Shown here in pieces: positions 26,473 to 33,599 of a DNA stretch of 64,000 nucleotides. The DNA lies in NCBI RefSeq assembly GCF_001570805.1, contig NZ_BCSJ01000012.1, forward strand, positions 1 through 64,000, in the 5' to 3' direction. The notes below the pieces were generated by a model. The model worked only from the letters and a program-made list of their open reading frames with translations, was not told where the DNA came from and did not search any database. Each line of letters starts with the position of its first letter. Positions within the stretch are counted from its first letter, which is position 1. Source of the DNA: Brevibacterium epidermidis NBRC 14811. Lineage in GTDB: Bacteria; Actinomycetota; Actinomycetes; Actinomycetales; Brevibacteriaceae. Position numbers and translations under genes: made by a program.

Positions 26473-28377
26473 CTATTGCTTGCGGGCACGCGCAGCCCGC
26501 AGTCCGTTGGCGATGACGACGACTTCGGCGACCTCGTGCACGAGGACGACCGCTGCCAGGCCGAGCACGCCGGTGATCGCCAGCGGCAGCAGCACAGTGA
26601 TGATCGCCAAGGACAGCACGATGTTCTGGTTGATGATCCTGCCGCCGCGGCGGGCGTGGCGCAGAGCCTGCGGGATGAGGCCGAGGTCGTGGCCGGTGAA
26701 GGCGACGTCGGCGGACTCGATCGCGGCGTCGGAGCCGGTCGCGCCCATCGCGATGCCCACGGTCGCCCCGGCCAGGGCGGGCGCGTCGTTGATGCCGTCG
26801 CCGATCATCGCAGTCGGCGACGTCTCCGAGAACCCGGCGACGATGCGAGCCTTGTCCTCGGGACGCAGCTCGGCGTGCACGTCGCCGATCCCGGCCAGCT
26901 TCGCCAGCGCAGCAGCGGTGCGGGAGTTGTCGCCGGTGAGCATGCTCACCTCGACGCCCTGGTCGCGCAGGGTCCGCACGACCTCGGGGACCTCGGGGCG
27001 CAGCTCGTCGCGGACGCCGATCGCCCCGGCCAGGAAGCCGTCGACGGTGACGAGCACGCAGGTCTGCCCCTCGGCCTCCAGGTCCTCGACCCGGGCCTTG
27101 AGCGGACCGGCGTCGATCCAGCGCGGACTGCCCACCGCCACCCTGCGGCCGTCGACCAGGCCACCGACGCCGTGCCCGGCCTCCTCGGCCACGTCCTGCG
27201 CGGCGGGGGTTCCCCGGCCCGCGGCGGCGATGGCGGCGGCGAGTGGGTGCGTCGAGTGCTGCTCCACGGCGGCAGCCCAAGCAAGCACCTGCGCATCGTC
27301 GAACCCATGGGCGGCGACGATGGCGGTTACCTCGGGCCGGTTGCGGGTCAGAGTGCCGGTCTTGTCCACGGCCAGGTGCCGGATGCCGCCGAGGCGCTCG
27401 AAGGCGGCCCCGCTCTTGATGACGACGCCGAACTTGGTCGCCGCGCCGATCGCGGAGACCACGGTGACGGGCACCGCGATCGCCAGCGCGCAGGGGCTGG
27501 CCGCGACGAGGACGACCAGGGCGCGGGTGATCCAGGTCTCCGGGTCGCCGAGCAGGGACCCGAGCACGCCGACGAGGACGGCGAGGACCATCACGCCGGG
27601 CACCAGCGGGCGGGCGATCCGGTCAGCGATCCGGGCTCGGTCGCCCTTCTCGGCCTGGGCCTGCTCTACCAGCTCCACGATCGTGGTCAGCGAGTTGTCG
27701 GTGCCCGCGGCGGTCGCCTCGACCTCCAGCACGCCGGCGCTGTTGATCGCGCCCGCCGACACCGCTTCTCCGGGCGCGACCTCGACCGGGATCGATTCAC
27801 CGGTGATCGCCGAAGTGTCCAGGCTCGACCGGCCCGAGCGGACCAGCCCATCGGTCGCGACCCGCTCGCCAGGGCGGACCAGCAGCACGTCGCCGACGGC
27901 GATCTCCCTGGCCGGGACCGAGGCGGAGGTCCCGTCGCGCAGCACGGTCGCGGTCTCCGGCACGAGCTTCAGCAGCGCGCGCAGCCCGCCGCGGGCGCGG
28001 TCCATCGCCTTGTCCTCCAGGGCCTCGGCGATCGAGTAGAGGAACGCCAGCGCGGCCGCCTCCTCGACGTAGCCGAGGATCACCGCGCCCACGGCGCTGA
28101 TCGTCATCAGCAGCGCGATCCCGAGCTTGCGCTTCACAACGAGATTCCGGATCGCACCGGGCACGAACGTGTACGCGCCCAGCAGCAGGCCCGCCCAGAA
28201 CGCGACCAGCGCCGCGATGTGCAGCCCCGACCACTCCAGCGCCAGGCCGGTGCCGAACGCGACGCCGGAGAGGATCGGCACGACCAGGCCGGGATCACGC
28301 CACCACGGGCGCTCTGCCTCCTCTGCCTCGTCCGCGGGGCTGGTCGTCGGCTCGTCGCAGCCGCAGGCGGCGCTCAC
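26473..28377 (-). CDS. P1B-type heavy-metal efflux ATPase with SPC metal site
   Basis: A 634-residue P-type ATPase. It has TGES (192-195), the phosphorylated Asp 338 in DKTGT, His-Pro at 377-378, and GDGIND (526-531). The transmembrane metal motif is SPC (294-296) rather than CPC, and the last helices carry HEVAE (614-618); SPC with HE is the pattern of P1B-4-like pumps, known to export Co, Zn, Cd or Fe. There is no N-terminal heavy-metal domain, only a CGC motif at residues 5-7. The GTG start overlaps the cmtR stop, so it is translated with its Cd/Pb-type sensor. It would export metal across the membrane and is the element's cargo. Confidence 0.9.
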   Translation of the reverse strand: MSAACGCDEPTTSPADEAEEAERPWWRDPGLVVPILSGVAFGTGLALEWSGLHIAALVAFWAGLLLGAYTFVPGAIRNLVVKRKLGIALLMTISAVGAVILGYVEEAAALAFLYSIAEALEDKAMDRARGGLRALLKLVPETATVLRDGTSASVPAREIAVGDVLLVRPGERVATDGLVRSGRSSLDTSAITGESIPVEVAPGEAVSAGAINSAGVLEVEATAAGTDNSLTTIVELVEQAQAEKGDRARIADRIARPLVPGVMVLAVLVGVLGSLLGDPETWITRALVVLVAASPCALAIAVPVTVVSAIGAATKFGVVIKSGAAFERLGGIRHLAVDKTGTLTRNRPEVTAIVAAHGFDDAQVLAWAAAVEQHSTHPLAAAIAAAGRGTPAAQDVAEEAGHGVGGLVDGRRVAVGSPRWIDAGPLKARVEDLEAEGQTCVLVTVDGFLAGAIGVRDELRPEVPEVVRTLRDQGVEVSMLTGDNSRTAAALAKLAGIGDVHAELRPEDKARIVAGFSETSPTAMIGDGINDAPALAGATVGIAMGATGSDAAIESADVAFTGHDLGLIPQALRHARRGGRIINQNIVLSLAIITVLLPLAITGVLGLAAVVLVHEVAEVVVIANGLRAARARKQ

Positions 28378-28742
28378 GAGGCGTCCCCCGAACTGCTCGC
28401 GGCGCAGCAGCCCGGCACCGAGCAGGCCGGGTCGATGCACGGCGCGCTCTCGTCCACGGCGAGGGTCACATCGACCAGTGCCGTCAGCGCCGCGGCCAGG
28501 TGCGGGTCGGCGATCTCGTAGCGAGTCTGGCGGCCCTCGGGCTCGGCGACCACGATCCCGCAGTCGCGCAGGCAGGTCAGGTGGTTGGACACGTTCGAGC
28601 GGGTCAGCCCCAGCTCGCGCGAGAGCACCGCGGGGTGGCTCGGGCTGTCGAGCAGGGACATCAGGATGCGGGAGCGCGTCGGGTCGGCCATGGCCCGGCC
28701 GAGCCGGTTCATGACGTCAAGACGCGAAGCAATGGTCAGCAT
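28374..28742 (-). CDS. cmtR: CmtR-type ArsR/SmtB metal-sensing repressor
   Basis: A 122-residue winged-helix repressor (ADPTRSRILMSLLD; recognition helix LTRSNVSNHLTCLRDCG). Cys 57, Cys 61 and Cys 102 stand at the same numbers as the Cd(II)/Pb(II) ligands of Mycobacterium tuberculosis CmtR. An additional Cys-rich tail (PACSVPGCC) follows. It should repress its own promoter and the ATPase, releasing DNA when Cd or Pb binds. The stop overlaps the ATPase start by four bases. Confidence 0.9.
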   Translation of the reverse strand: MLTIASRLDVMNRLGRAMADPTRSRILMSLLDSPSHPAVLSRELGLTRSNVSNHLTCLRDCGIVVAEPEGRQTRYEIADPHLAAALTALVDVTLAVDESAPCIDPACSVPGCCAASSSGDAS

Positions 28743-28779
28743 GCACTGAACTATACAGCAGCCGCTGACCTAATGTCCA
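28743..28779 (-). promoter_or_regulatory. Promoter of cmtR-ATPase, likely leaderless
   Basis: On the minus strand, -35 TGGACA (28779-28774) and -10 TATAGT (28755-28750) are 18 bp apart. The -10 ends only seven bases before the cmtR ATG, so transcription would begin at or next to the start codon. The CmtR operator is expected here. Confidence 0.65.
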
Positions 28780-28830
28780 GTTGTCGCGGCTGCCGCACGC
28801 GCTGCGCGCGCTTGCCCTCGTGAGGCGTGA

Positions 28831-29736
28831 TCACCTCTTGCGCCAGCGGGGCCACTTCGGCATCCCGCGGCCCTTCCAGGTCTCCACGAGACCCGCAACC
28901 CAGCGGACGGACGCGAAGAGCCCGTAGCCGGCCCCGGCGAGGCCAGCGCCGACCACGAGCCACCGGCCGATGCCGAGCCACACGCTCCCGTCCACGTCCA
29001 GCGCCCACTGAACACCCGTGATGAGCCCGGCGATGCCCATCCAGAGACCGGCGACGACCACGGCCACCGGCAGGAGAACGAGGCACATCGCGGCGGCGGC
29101 GGACCAGAGCTGTCGCGCCTCCAGCTTCGCCGTCGCGGCGATGATCCGCTCCGCCCGCGCGTTCGAGGCGTCGAGGCTCGCGGTCATCGTGGCCGAAGCC
29201 TCCCCGGCGACCTGCTCGACAGCCTTCTCGACCCGTTCCTCGGTGCGCTTCTCGATCCGCTGGACCGCGCCGCCGACCTGGCTCACGAGCTTCTGGTTCG
29301 CTGTGACCTGCGCCTTCAGACCCTCAATCGCCGAGGCCGTAGCCGCGCGATTCTTCTGCGCCTCCGCGACCAAGCTCCGCGACGCGGCGTTCAAGCTCTC
29401 GCCGTTGAGACTCTGCGCGAACTCGCCGAGCGTGCTCGCGATCTCGTTCTGCCTGCTCTCGATACTCGCGATCCTCGCGGACACGTCGCTGGAGGGCGAG
29501 GAGGTCGACGCCGGGGCCGTGATCCGCTCCAGCCGCCTCGTCGTCTCCTCGTCCATGACCTTCACGAACCCCGCGAGCTTCTTCTGCTGTTCGGTCAGCG
29601 TGGCGATCCTCGTGTTCTGCGCCTCGACGGCGGCGAGGATCGAGGTCAACAGCTCCATCGTCTCCGGACTGCCGAGCTGCTGCTGCGACTGCTCGGGCTC
29701 GTTCTGCTGCTTCAGCCTGTCGAGCGCTGCGCTCAT
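28831..29736 (-). CDS. Coiled-coil membrane protein overlapping the relaxase gene (mobilization-associated)
   Basis: A 301-residue protein: a polar, Gln- and Glu-rich N-terminus, a long predicted coiled coil (about residues 25-200, with repeated ALE/EKR patterns), then two hydrophobic segments near 215-245 and 255-285, and a basic tail (WPRWRKR). AAGGAG precedes the ATG at 29736. The first 413 bp overlap the 3' end of the relaxase gene in another frame. Position and topology recall MobB-type proteins of mobilizable plasmids that tie the relaxosome to the membrane; this is inference, not a recognised family match. Confidence 0.75.
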   Translation of the reverse strand: MSAALDRLKQQNEPEQSQQQLGSPETMELLTSILAAVEAQNTRIATLTEQQKKLAGFVKVMDEETTRRLERITAPASTSSPSSDVSARIASIESRQNEIASTLGEFAQSLNGESLNAASRSLVAEAQKNRAATASAIEGLKAQVTANQKLVSQVGGAVQRIEKRTEERVEKAVEQVAGEASATMTASLDASNARAERIIAATAKLEARQLWSAAAAMCLVLLPVAVVVAGLWMGIAGLITGVQWALDVDGSVWLGIGRWLVVGAGLAGAGYGLFASVRWVAGLVETWKGRGMPKWPRWRKR

Positions 29737-30610
29737 GTTCCTTCTCCTTCTGCTGCTGGTGGTAGTCGAAGAACGCCTGCGCGCCCTCCGGGGTGAAGTC
29801 CGCCGAGAGGGCGCTCGCGCGCTTGCGGCGCTCGGCGCGGCCGGACTCGCCGCGGCGATCCTCGATGTAGAGCGTCCAGGTCTCTTGCCCGGCGCGCTTG
29901 CCCTTCTTGCTGACGGGGCTGTGCAACCGCATCCGCGGCACCCGCTCCCCGTCATCGCCGAGCCGCTGGTTCTGCTCCTCGATCACCGAGACCAGACCGG
30001 CCTTGTCCACCGCCCGGGGATCGGCCAGCGCCGCGCTCATCCGGTCGCCCATCTCGCGGTCGAGCGATCCCTCGGCGAAGTCCTCGCGGCGCAGCTCCCA
30101 GTCCTTCGGCGCGTGCTCCAGCCGCTTCACGACCGAGAGCCCGTGTTCTCGCATCAGCTGGTCGTTCGCCGACTGGACGCCCCGCTGATTCCCGGCCTTG
30201 CGGTCGTGGAACGTGCGATAGTCCGAGAGCGCCTTCCCCGTCCGGTTGTTGTGGTTGATGACCAAGATGTGGTTGTGCGGCTTCTTGCCCCGCCCATCCA
30301 CATGACTGACTACGAGGCAGTCGGAATCCGGGTGCATCTTCTTCGCGAGCTGATAACCGAGATCGTTCACCCGCTGCACGTCCTCCGGACTCTTCGGGTC
30401 GAACTCCTCGTCGCTGAACGACTGGCGGTAATGCACCGCCTCGACCTCGCGCGTCGTGTTCTGCGTGAGCGACCGAGCGCGCGCCGAGAACGCGCCGGGG
30501 CCTCCCGGCACATCGCACGTGATCGCGATGCCCCGCTCGTCCTCCTTGCCACGGATATAGCGCTCCGTGTCGGCGGCGCTGGCGCTCGGGCTGTAGTGCG
30601 TGGTGCTCAT
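29324..30610 (-). CDS. Relaxase (MobA/VirD2-like)
   Basis: A 428-residue protein. The N-terminal 130 residues show the relaxase pattern: VHYRQSFS near 60-65 and the metal-binding three-His motif SHVDGRGKKPHNHILVINHNN (His 103, 112, 114). The rest is highly charged helix. It would nick at oriT and lead the DNA strand in transfer. Its start overlaps the mobC-like stop by four bases and its last 413 bp are shared with the coiled-coil gene. Confidence 0.85.
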   Translation of the reverse strand: MSTTHYSPSASAADTERYIRGKEDERGIAITCDVPGGPGAFSARARSLTQNTTREVEAVHYRQSFSDEEFDPKSPEDVQRVNDLGYQLAKKMHPDSDCLVVSHVDGRGKKPHNHILVINHNNRTGKALSDYRTFHDRKAGNQRGVQSANDQLMREHGLSVVKRLEHAPKDWELRREDFAEGSLDREMGDRMSAALADPRAVDKAGLVSVIEEQNQRLGDDGERVPRMRLHSPVSKKGKRAGQETWTLYIEDRRGESGRAERRKRASALSADFTPEGAQAFFDYHQQQKEKEHERSARQAEAAERARAVAAAARQSGDDGAVDLDPRRRRGAEHEDRHADRTAEEARGVREGHGRGDDEAAGADHGPGVDLLALQRRVREDREYREQAERDREHARRVRAESQRRELERRVAELGRGGAEESRGYGLGD

Positions 30611-31197
30611 GAGGCCGCCCGATCCCCGAGCAGGGCGCGGACCTCGCGCAGCAACTCGATCAGCTCGGGCACCTCCGCCGACAGCGCCACTGACTCACCA
30701 GCCCGCGCCCGGCGGTCGAGGTCGTTGACGTTGATCGCCAGCGGGCGAATCTGCGCGGCCAGCTCGCGAGCATCCGCCGACGCCTGCACCCGCGCCTCGA
30801 CCCCGAGCAGGTGCGCGGCCACGGCGGCGTCCAACTCCTCGCTCCGAGAGGCGTGGAGGGCATCCCGGACGACGGTCCGCACCCACGTGCTCGGAGCCAG
30901 CCCGAGCCGCTTCGCACGAGTGCGAAGCGCCGCGAGCGTCTCCTCTCCGAAGTCGGTATCGAGCTTCGCGCGGCCCCCACGACGACGCTTCGCGCCGCCG
31001 TGACTCTGACGCACAGCCTCCGCATCAGCCCGACCGGTGTTCACCTGGGAGTCGGTCTGCTGCTCCACCTGTACGCCAGAGTGGCAAGCAGTAGCCGTGT
31101 CGGACATTTCGCTGGCGCTCATGTCCTCCCCGGCTGCTTGCGAGGGGCCTCCGGCCCCCTCGACCCCCTGGAAGAGCGCATCGCGTTCGGTGCTCAT
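30607..31197 (-). CDS. MobC-like relaxosome accessory protein
   Basis: A 196-residue protein. After a polar N-terminal region, residues 75-115 resemble a ribbon-helix-helix or similar DNA-binding segment (LGLAPSTWVRTVVRDAL), and the C-terminus has the MobC-type pattern IRPLAINVNDLDRRAR. Such proteins bind near oriT and help the relaxase open it. It is joined to rep and relaxase genes by four-base overlaps, which supports the role. Confidence 0.75.
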   Translation of the reverse strand: MSTERDALFQGVEGAGGPSQAAGEDMSASEMSDTATACHSGVQVEQQTDSQVNTGRADAEAVRQSHGGAKRRRGGRAKLDTDFGEETLAALRTRAKRLGLAPSTWVRTVVRDALHASRSEELDAAVAAHLLGVEARVQASADARELAAQIRPLAINVNDLDRRARAGESVALSAEVPELIELLREVRALLGDRAAS

Positions 31198-32606
31198 GCG
31201 GCACCTCCGATCAGCGCCAGCGGCACGTCAGGGCTCCGCACCGCGAGCCCGCCCAGCAGCTCAGCAACCGCGCCCTCAGCGTCATGTTCCGCCGAGGTCT
31301 CCGGACCGTAGGTCAGTTCCCGCGACCCGACGTTCTGGTGATACGCGTTGCCGTACATGCCGGGCGTGTGTGCGGCGGTCGGGATGCTGCACTGGTGCCA
31401 CTCGTAGGGCTCGATCTTCCCAATGTGCTGCACGAGGTAACGATTGATGTCGTCGGCACGATAGACCTTCACGACCGAGGCCAAGCGGCGGATGAACTGG
31501 TCCAACGCCTCGTCCACGTTGCCCTTCTGGCGGGCGTAGTAGAAGAACTCGACAGGCTCGATCGTCGCCGTGATGACGATAATGCGCGGGGCCACCTCGC
31601 CCTTGTTCTTGTACCGAGCCTTCGCAGGCGAGGCGTTGTACGGATCAAGCAGCAGCAGCCAGTCGTTCGCATCCATCGCCGAGGCCCGCAGATCGTCCAG
31701 CAGCAGCACCTCCTCGCCTCGCCAGTCATCAAGCGGGTTCCCCGTCGCGGCCCGGTAGACCTGCCACCGCTCGCCGTGCGCGTTCGCCGCGTTGATCGCC
31801 TCGGTGATGAAGTCCGTGGCGAACCGGGTCTTGCCGATCCCGGCATCCCCATGGACGAACACCACGTGCGTCGAGAACTCACCGGCGCGGAGCTTCGCCG
31901 CCGCCCGGTATGCGCGGCGCTGGCCGTAGGCCGACAGCGCGTCGTCGATCTCCCGCTGATGCCGCGAGTAGATGTCGAACAGCTCGTCCGTGAGCATGAT
32001 CTGATCCCGCGTGAACTCGCCCTGGAGCACGCGCTCGCGCATGTCCTCGAAGTTCTCGGCGACGACCTTCTTCTTCACGTGCGCGCGCCCCTTGAGCCAG
32101 GTCTCCCGACGCTGGGCGTCGATCCCGAGGTAGTCAGGCCCACGCACCGTAGCGACCTCCGAAGGCGCGTACTGGTGCTTGTCCGCGTACTTCACGTGCG
32201 TCAGATACGACAGCATGTTGTCGTAGGCGTACCGCCCGCGGCCCGGCTTCTCGACGTACTGGGGCTCGACGCCGATGCCGAACGCGAGCCGATCCAGCGG
32301 TGCGCTCTTCGCACGGCTGGCGAACTTGATGACCGCGTGCAGGTGATCGGGCTTCGGCTCGATCACCAGAGCCTTCTCCGTGTCGCTCCAGACCTCGCGC
32401 TCGTCCTTGTCATGCACGATGCCGTAGGCCTCGACGACCTCGCAGCCGGTGGCCTCGAGCCGCTGCACCACGTAGGCGAGGATCGCCTCGGCTCCCTGCT
32501 GGAGCAGCGCGGCCCCGTTCGGGTCCTCGGCAGCCCAGGTCCAGTACGACGGATCGAGGTACTGCGTGAGCCCGATGCTCGTCGGGTTGTTCTCCTGCTT
32601 AGCCAC
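31194..32606 (-). CDS. Replication initiator: HUH endonuclease fused to SF3-type helicase
   Basis: A 470-residue Rep. The N-terminal nickase has the two-histidine motif HLH (88-90, in KPDHLHAVIKF) and the catalytic-Tyr segment YLTHVKYADKHQY (134-146), resembling pMV158-type and CRESS-type Reps. A helicase domain follows: Walker A GDAGIGKT (253-260), Walker B VLLLDD (300-305), motif C IIVIT (342-346). This domain order is shared by Reps of eukaryotic CRESS-DNA viruses and related bacterial plasmids. GTG 32606 is chosen as start; the longer frame runs through the origin-like repeats. Overlaps mobC at its 3' end. Confidence 0.87.
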   Translation of the reverse strand: MAKQENNPTSIGLTQYLDPSYWTWAAEDPNGAALLQQGAEAILAYVVQRLEATGCEVVEAYGIVHDKDEREVWSDTEKALVIEPKPDHLHAVIKFASRAKSAPLDRLAFGIGVEPQYVEKPGRGRYAYDNMLSYLTHVKYADKHQYAPSEVATVRGPDYLGIDAQRRETWLKGRAHVKKKVVAENFEDMRERVLQGEFTRDQIMLTDELFDIYSRHQREIDDALSAYGQRRAYRAAAKLRAGEFSTHVVFVHGDAGIGKTRFATDFITEAINAANAHGERWQVYRAATGNPLDDWRGEEVLLLDDLRASAMDANDWLLLLDPYNASPAKARYKNKGEVAPRIIVITATIEPVEFFYYARQKGNVDEALDQFIRRLASVVKVYRADDINRYLVQHIGKIEPYEWHQCSIPTAAHTPGMYGNAYHQNVGSRELTYGPETSAEHDAEGAVAELLGGLAVRSPDVPLALIGGAA

Positions 32607-32661
32607 GGCGACCACCCCCGCCGCGGACAGAGCGGAGGGCCTCAGAGAGAGTGCGGCGCCT

Positions 32662-32705
32662 AAATGACCCCCTATTGACCCCCAAATGAGACCCAAAATG
32701 ATCCC
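32662..32705 (-). repeat. Four tandem 11-bp repeats, candidate Rep-binding iterons
   Basis: On the plus strand the units are AAATGACCCCC, TATTGACCCCC, AAATGAGACCC and AAAATGATCCC, each exactly 11 bp, at 32662, 32673, 32684 and 32695. An 11-bp period puts every copy on the same face of the helix. They lie 55 bp before the rep start. Confidence 0.75.
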
Positions 32706-32763
32706 ACGAGGCCACGCGACGGAGCGCGGGCGGAACCGACCGCTGACCAGGCACGTTGTTGCA

Positions 32764-32796
32764 GGGCGCGGCAATCGACAAGCCCTTGCCGCGCCC
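32764..32796 (-). other. Perfect stem-loop, candidate nick site of the double-strand origin
   Basis: An 11-bp perfect stem (32764-32774 with 32786-32796) holds an 11-nt loop, GGGCTTGTCGA in the rep-sense strand. It lies 58 bp from the iteron-like repeats. Rolling-circle origins of the pMV158 type put the nick in such a loop beside a tandem-repeat binding site. Confidence 0.6.
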
Positions 32797-32957
32797 GTAG
32801 GAACGAATGAGGCTCCCGAAACTCTTAGAGTGCGAAGCACGGCTGCGGACCGTCATCACGACGACGGGCAGCCCGCCTTCGGCGGGTGCCAGGCCAGGCC
32901 CTCCGGGCGGGGTCAGGTCGGCGGGAGCGGTGCTGAGGTTGCGTGCGTCGGCGCGCA

Positions 32958-33206
32958 TCAGCGACCACCGCCCCGGCCGTAGCGCTTGATGACAGCCTGG
33001 TGCGTGACGCCGAGGGCGTCGCCGATCTTCGCCCAGGTCACCCCATCGGCGCGGGCGTCGGCGACGGCGATCTCGACGGACTCCTCCAGCACGGAGCGGA
33101 GCACGCCGAGGTCGTAGAGACGTGCCTCGGACTCGGCGAGGGAGGGGTCGCCCTGTCGCCAGCGGAAGCCGTTCACGTGGTCGAAGGCGGCGGAGTTGGC
33201 GCTCAT
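32958..33206 (-). CDS. Small HTH protein preceding rep
   Basis: An 82-residue protein. The C-terminal part (GVTWAKIGDALGVTHQAVIKRYGRG) is a clear helix-turn-helix. The N-terminal half is helical and acidic. The ATG overlaps the stop of the preceding 70-residue gene (TGATGA), so the two are co-translated. Position just before the origin and rep suggests copy-number or element control. I do not recognise a named family. Confidence 0.7.
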   Translation of the reverse strand: MSANSAAFDHVNGFRWRQGDPSLAESEARLYDLGVLRSVLEESVEIAVADARADGVTWAKIGDALGVTHQAVIKRYGRGGGR

Positions 33207-33418
33207 CAGTGACCACCGCCCATCACGGCGGCGACCGCGGCGCGCTGTCGCGGGGTCAGGGGCGTGCGAGCCAGGCGTTCACCGGCCAGACGACCAGCAG
33301 CACGAGCGGCGGCGATGACGGGATCGAGGCCGTCTGCCTGCGGAGAAGGAGTGGAGCCCTGATCGAGGCCAGGGCGGTCGAGCGCAGATGCGCGGGGAAC
33401 GTCGATAACGACAGACAT
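33206..33418 (-). CDS. Small protein of unknown function, first gene of the rep-side operon
   Basis: A 70-residue protein with a proline-containing N-terminus and a helical, Ala/Arg-rich C-terminus (GLDPVIAAARAAGRLAGERLARTPLTPRQRAAVAAVM). GAGGAC lies seven bases before the ATG at 33418. It is coupled to the HTH gene downstream. The repeat-rich segment 33559-33595 lies upstream and may control it. No function is claimed. Confidence 0.6.
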   Translation of the reverse strand: MSVVIDVPRASALDRPGLDQGSTPSPQADGLDPVIAAARAAGRLAGERLARTPLTPRQRAAVAAVMGGGH

Positions 33419-33558
33419 CGGAAGTCCTCAGACATGAGTATCTTCCGGTTCCCCGCCACGGTAATTGGGCTGTTTGACCGGCTACTCATCCGGGAGCAGA
33501 ACCCCGCGCTTCTAAGTCGCGGCCCCGGTGGGATCTTCTTGTCTGCAACCATTCTCCC

Positions 33559-33595
33559 ACGAGTCGACTCACCATTGCAATGACGAGTCGACTCA
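33559..33595. repeat. Two 13-bp direct repeats with internal palindromes, likely operator
   Basis: ACGAGTCGACTCA occurs at 33559-33571 and 33583-33595, each containing the palindrome GAGTCGACTC. Between them lies a 10-bp palindrome CATTGCAATG (33573-33582). The copies are 24 bp apart, about two helical turns, between the integrase 3' end and the small-gene operon. Confidence 0.75.
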
Positions 33596-33599
33596 TGAG

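Larger units (their letters stand above)
32607..32957. other. Origin-like segment between rep and the small genes
   Basis: This 351-bp stretch has no convincing gene. It holds four tandem 11-bp repeats and an 11-bp stem-loop (listed separately), in the order hairpin, repeats, rep in the direction of rep transcription. A small hairpin CCCGCC/GGCGGG near 32870-32885 may end the small-gene transcript. Confidence 0.65.

Noticed and set aside
26443..28521. 692-codon plus-strand open frame over the metal ATPase
   Set aside because: It is the high-GC mirror of the P-type ATPase and cmtR genes; composition is repetitive Asp/Gly/Arg and no motif is seen.
29018..31003. 661-codon plus-strand open frame over the mob genes
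   Set aside because: Antisense to relaxase, MobC-like and coiled-coil genes, which have clear motifs and ribosome sites; this frame has none.
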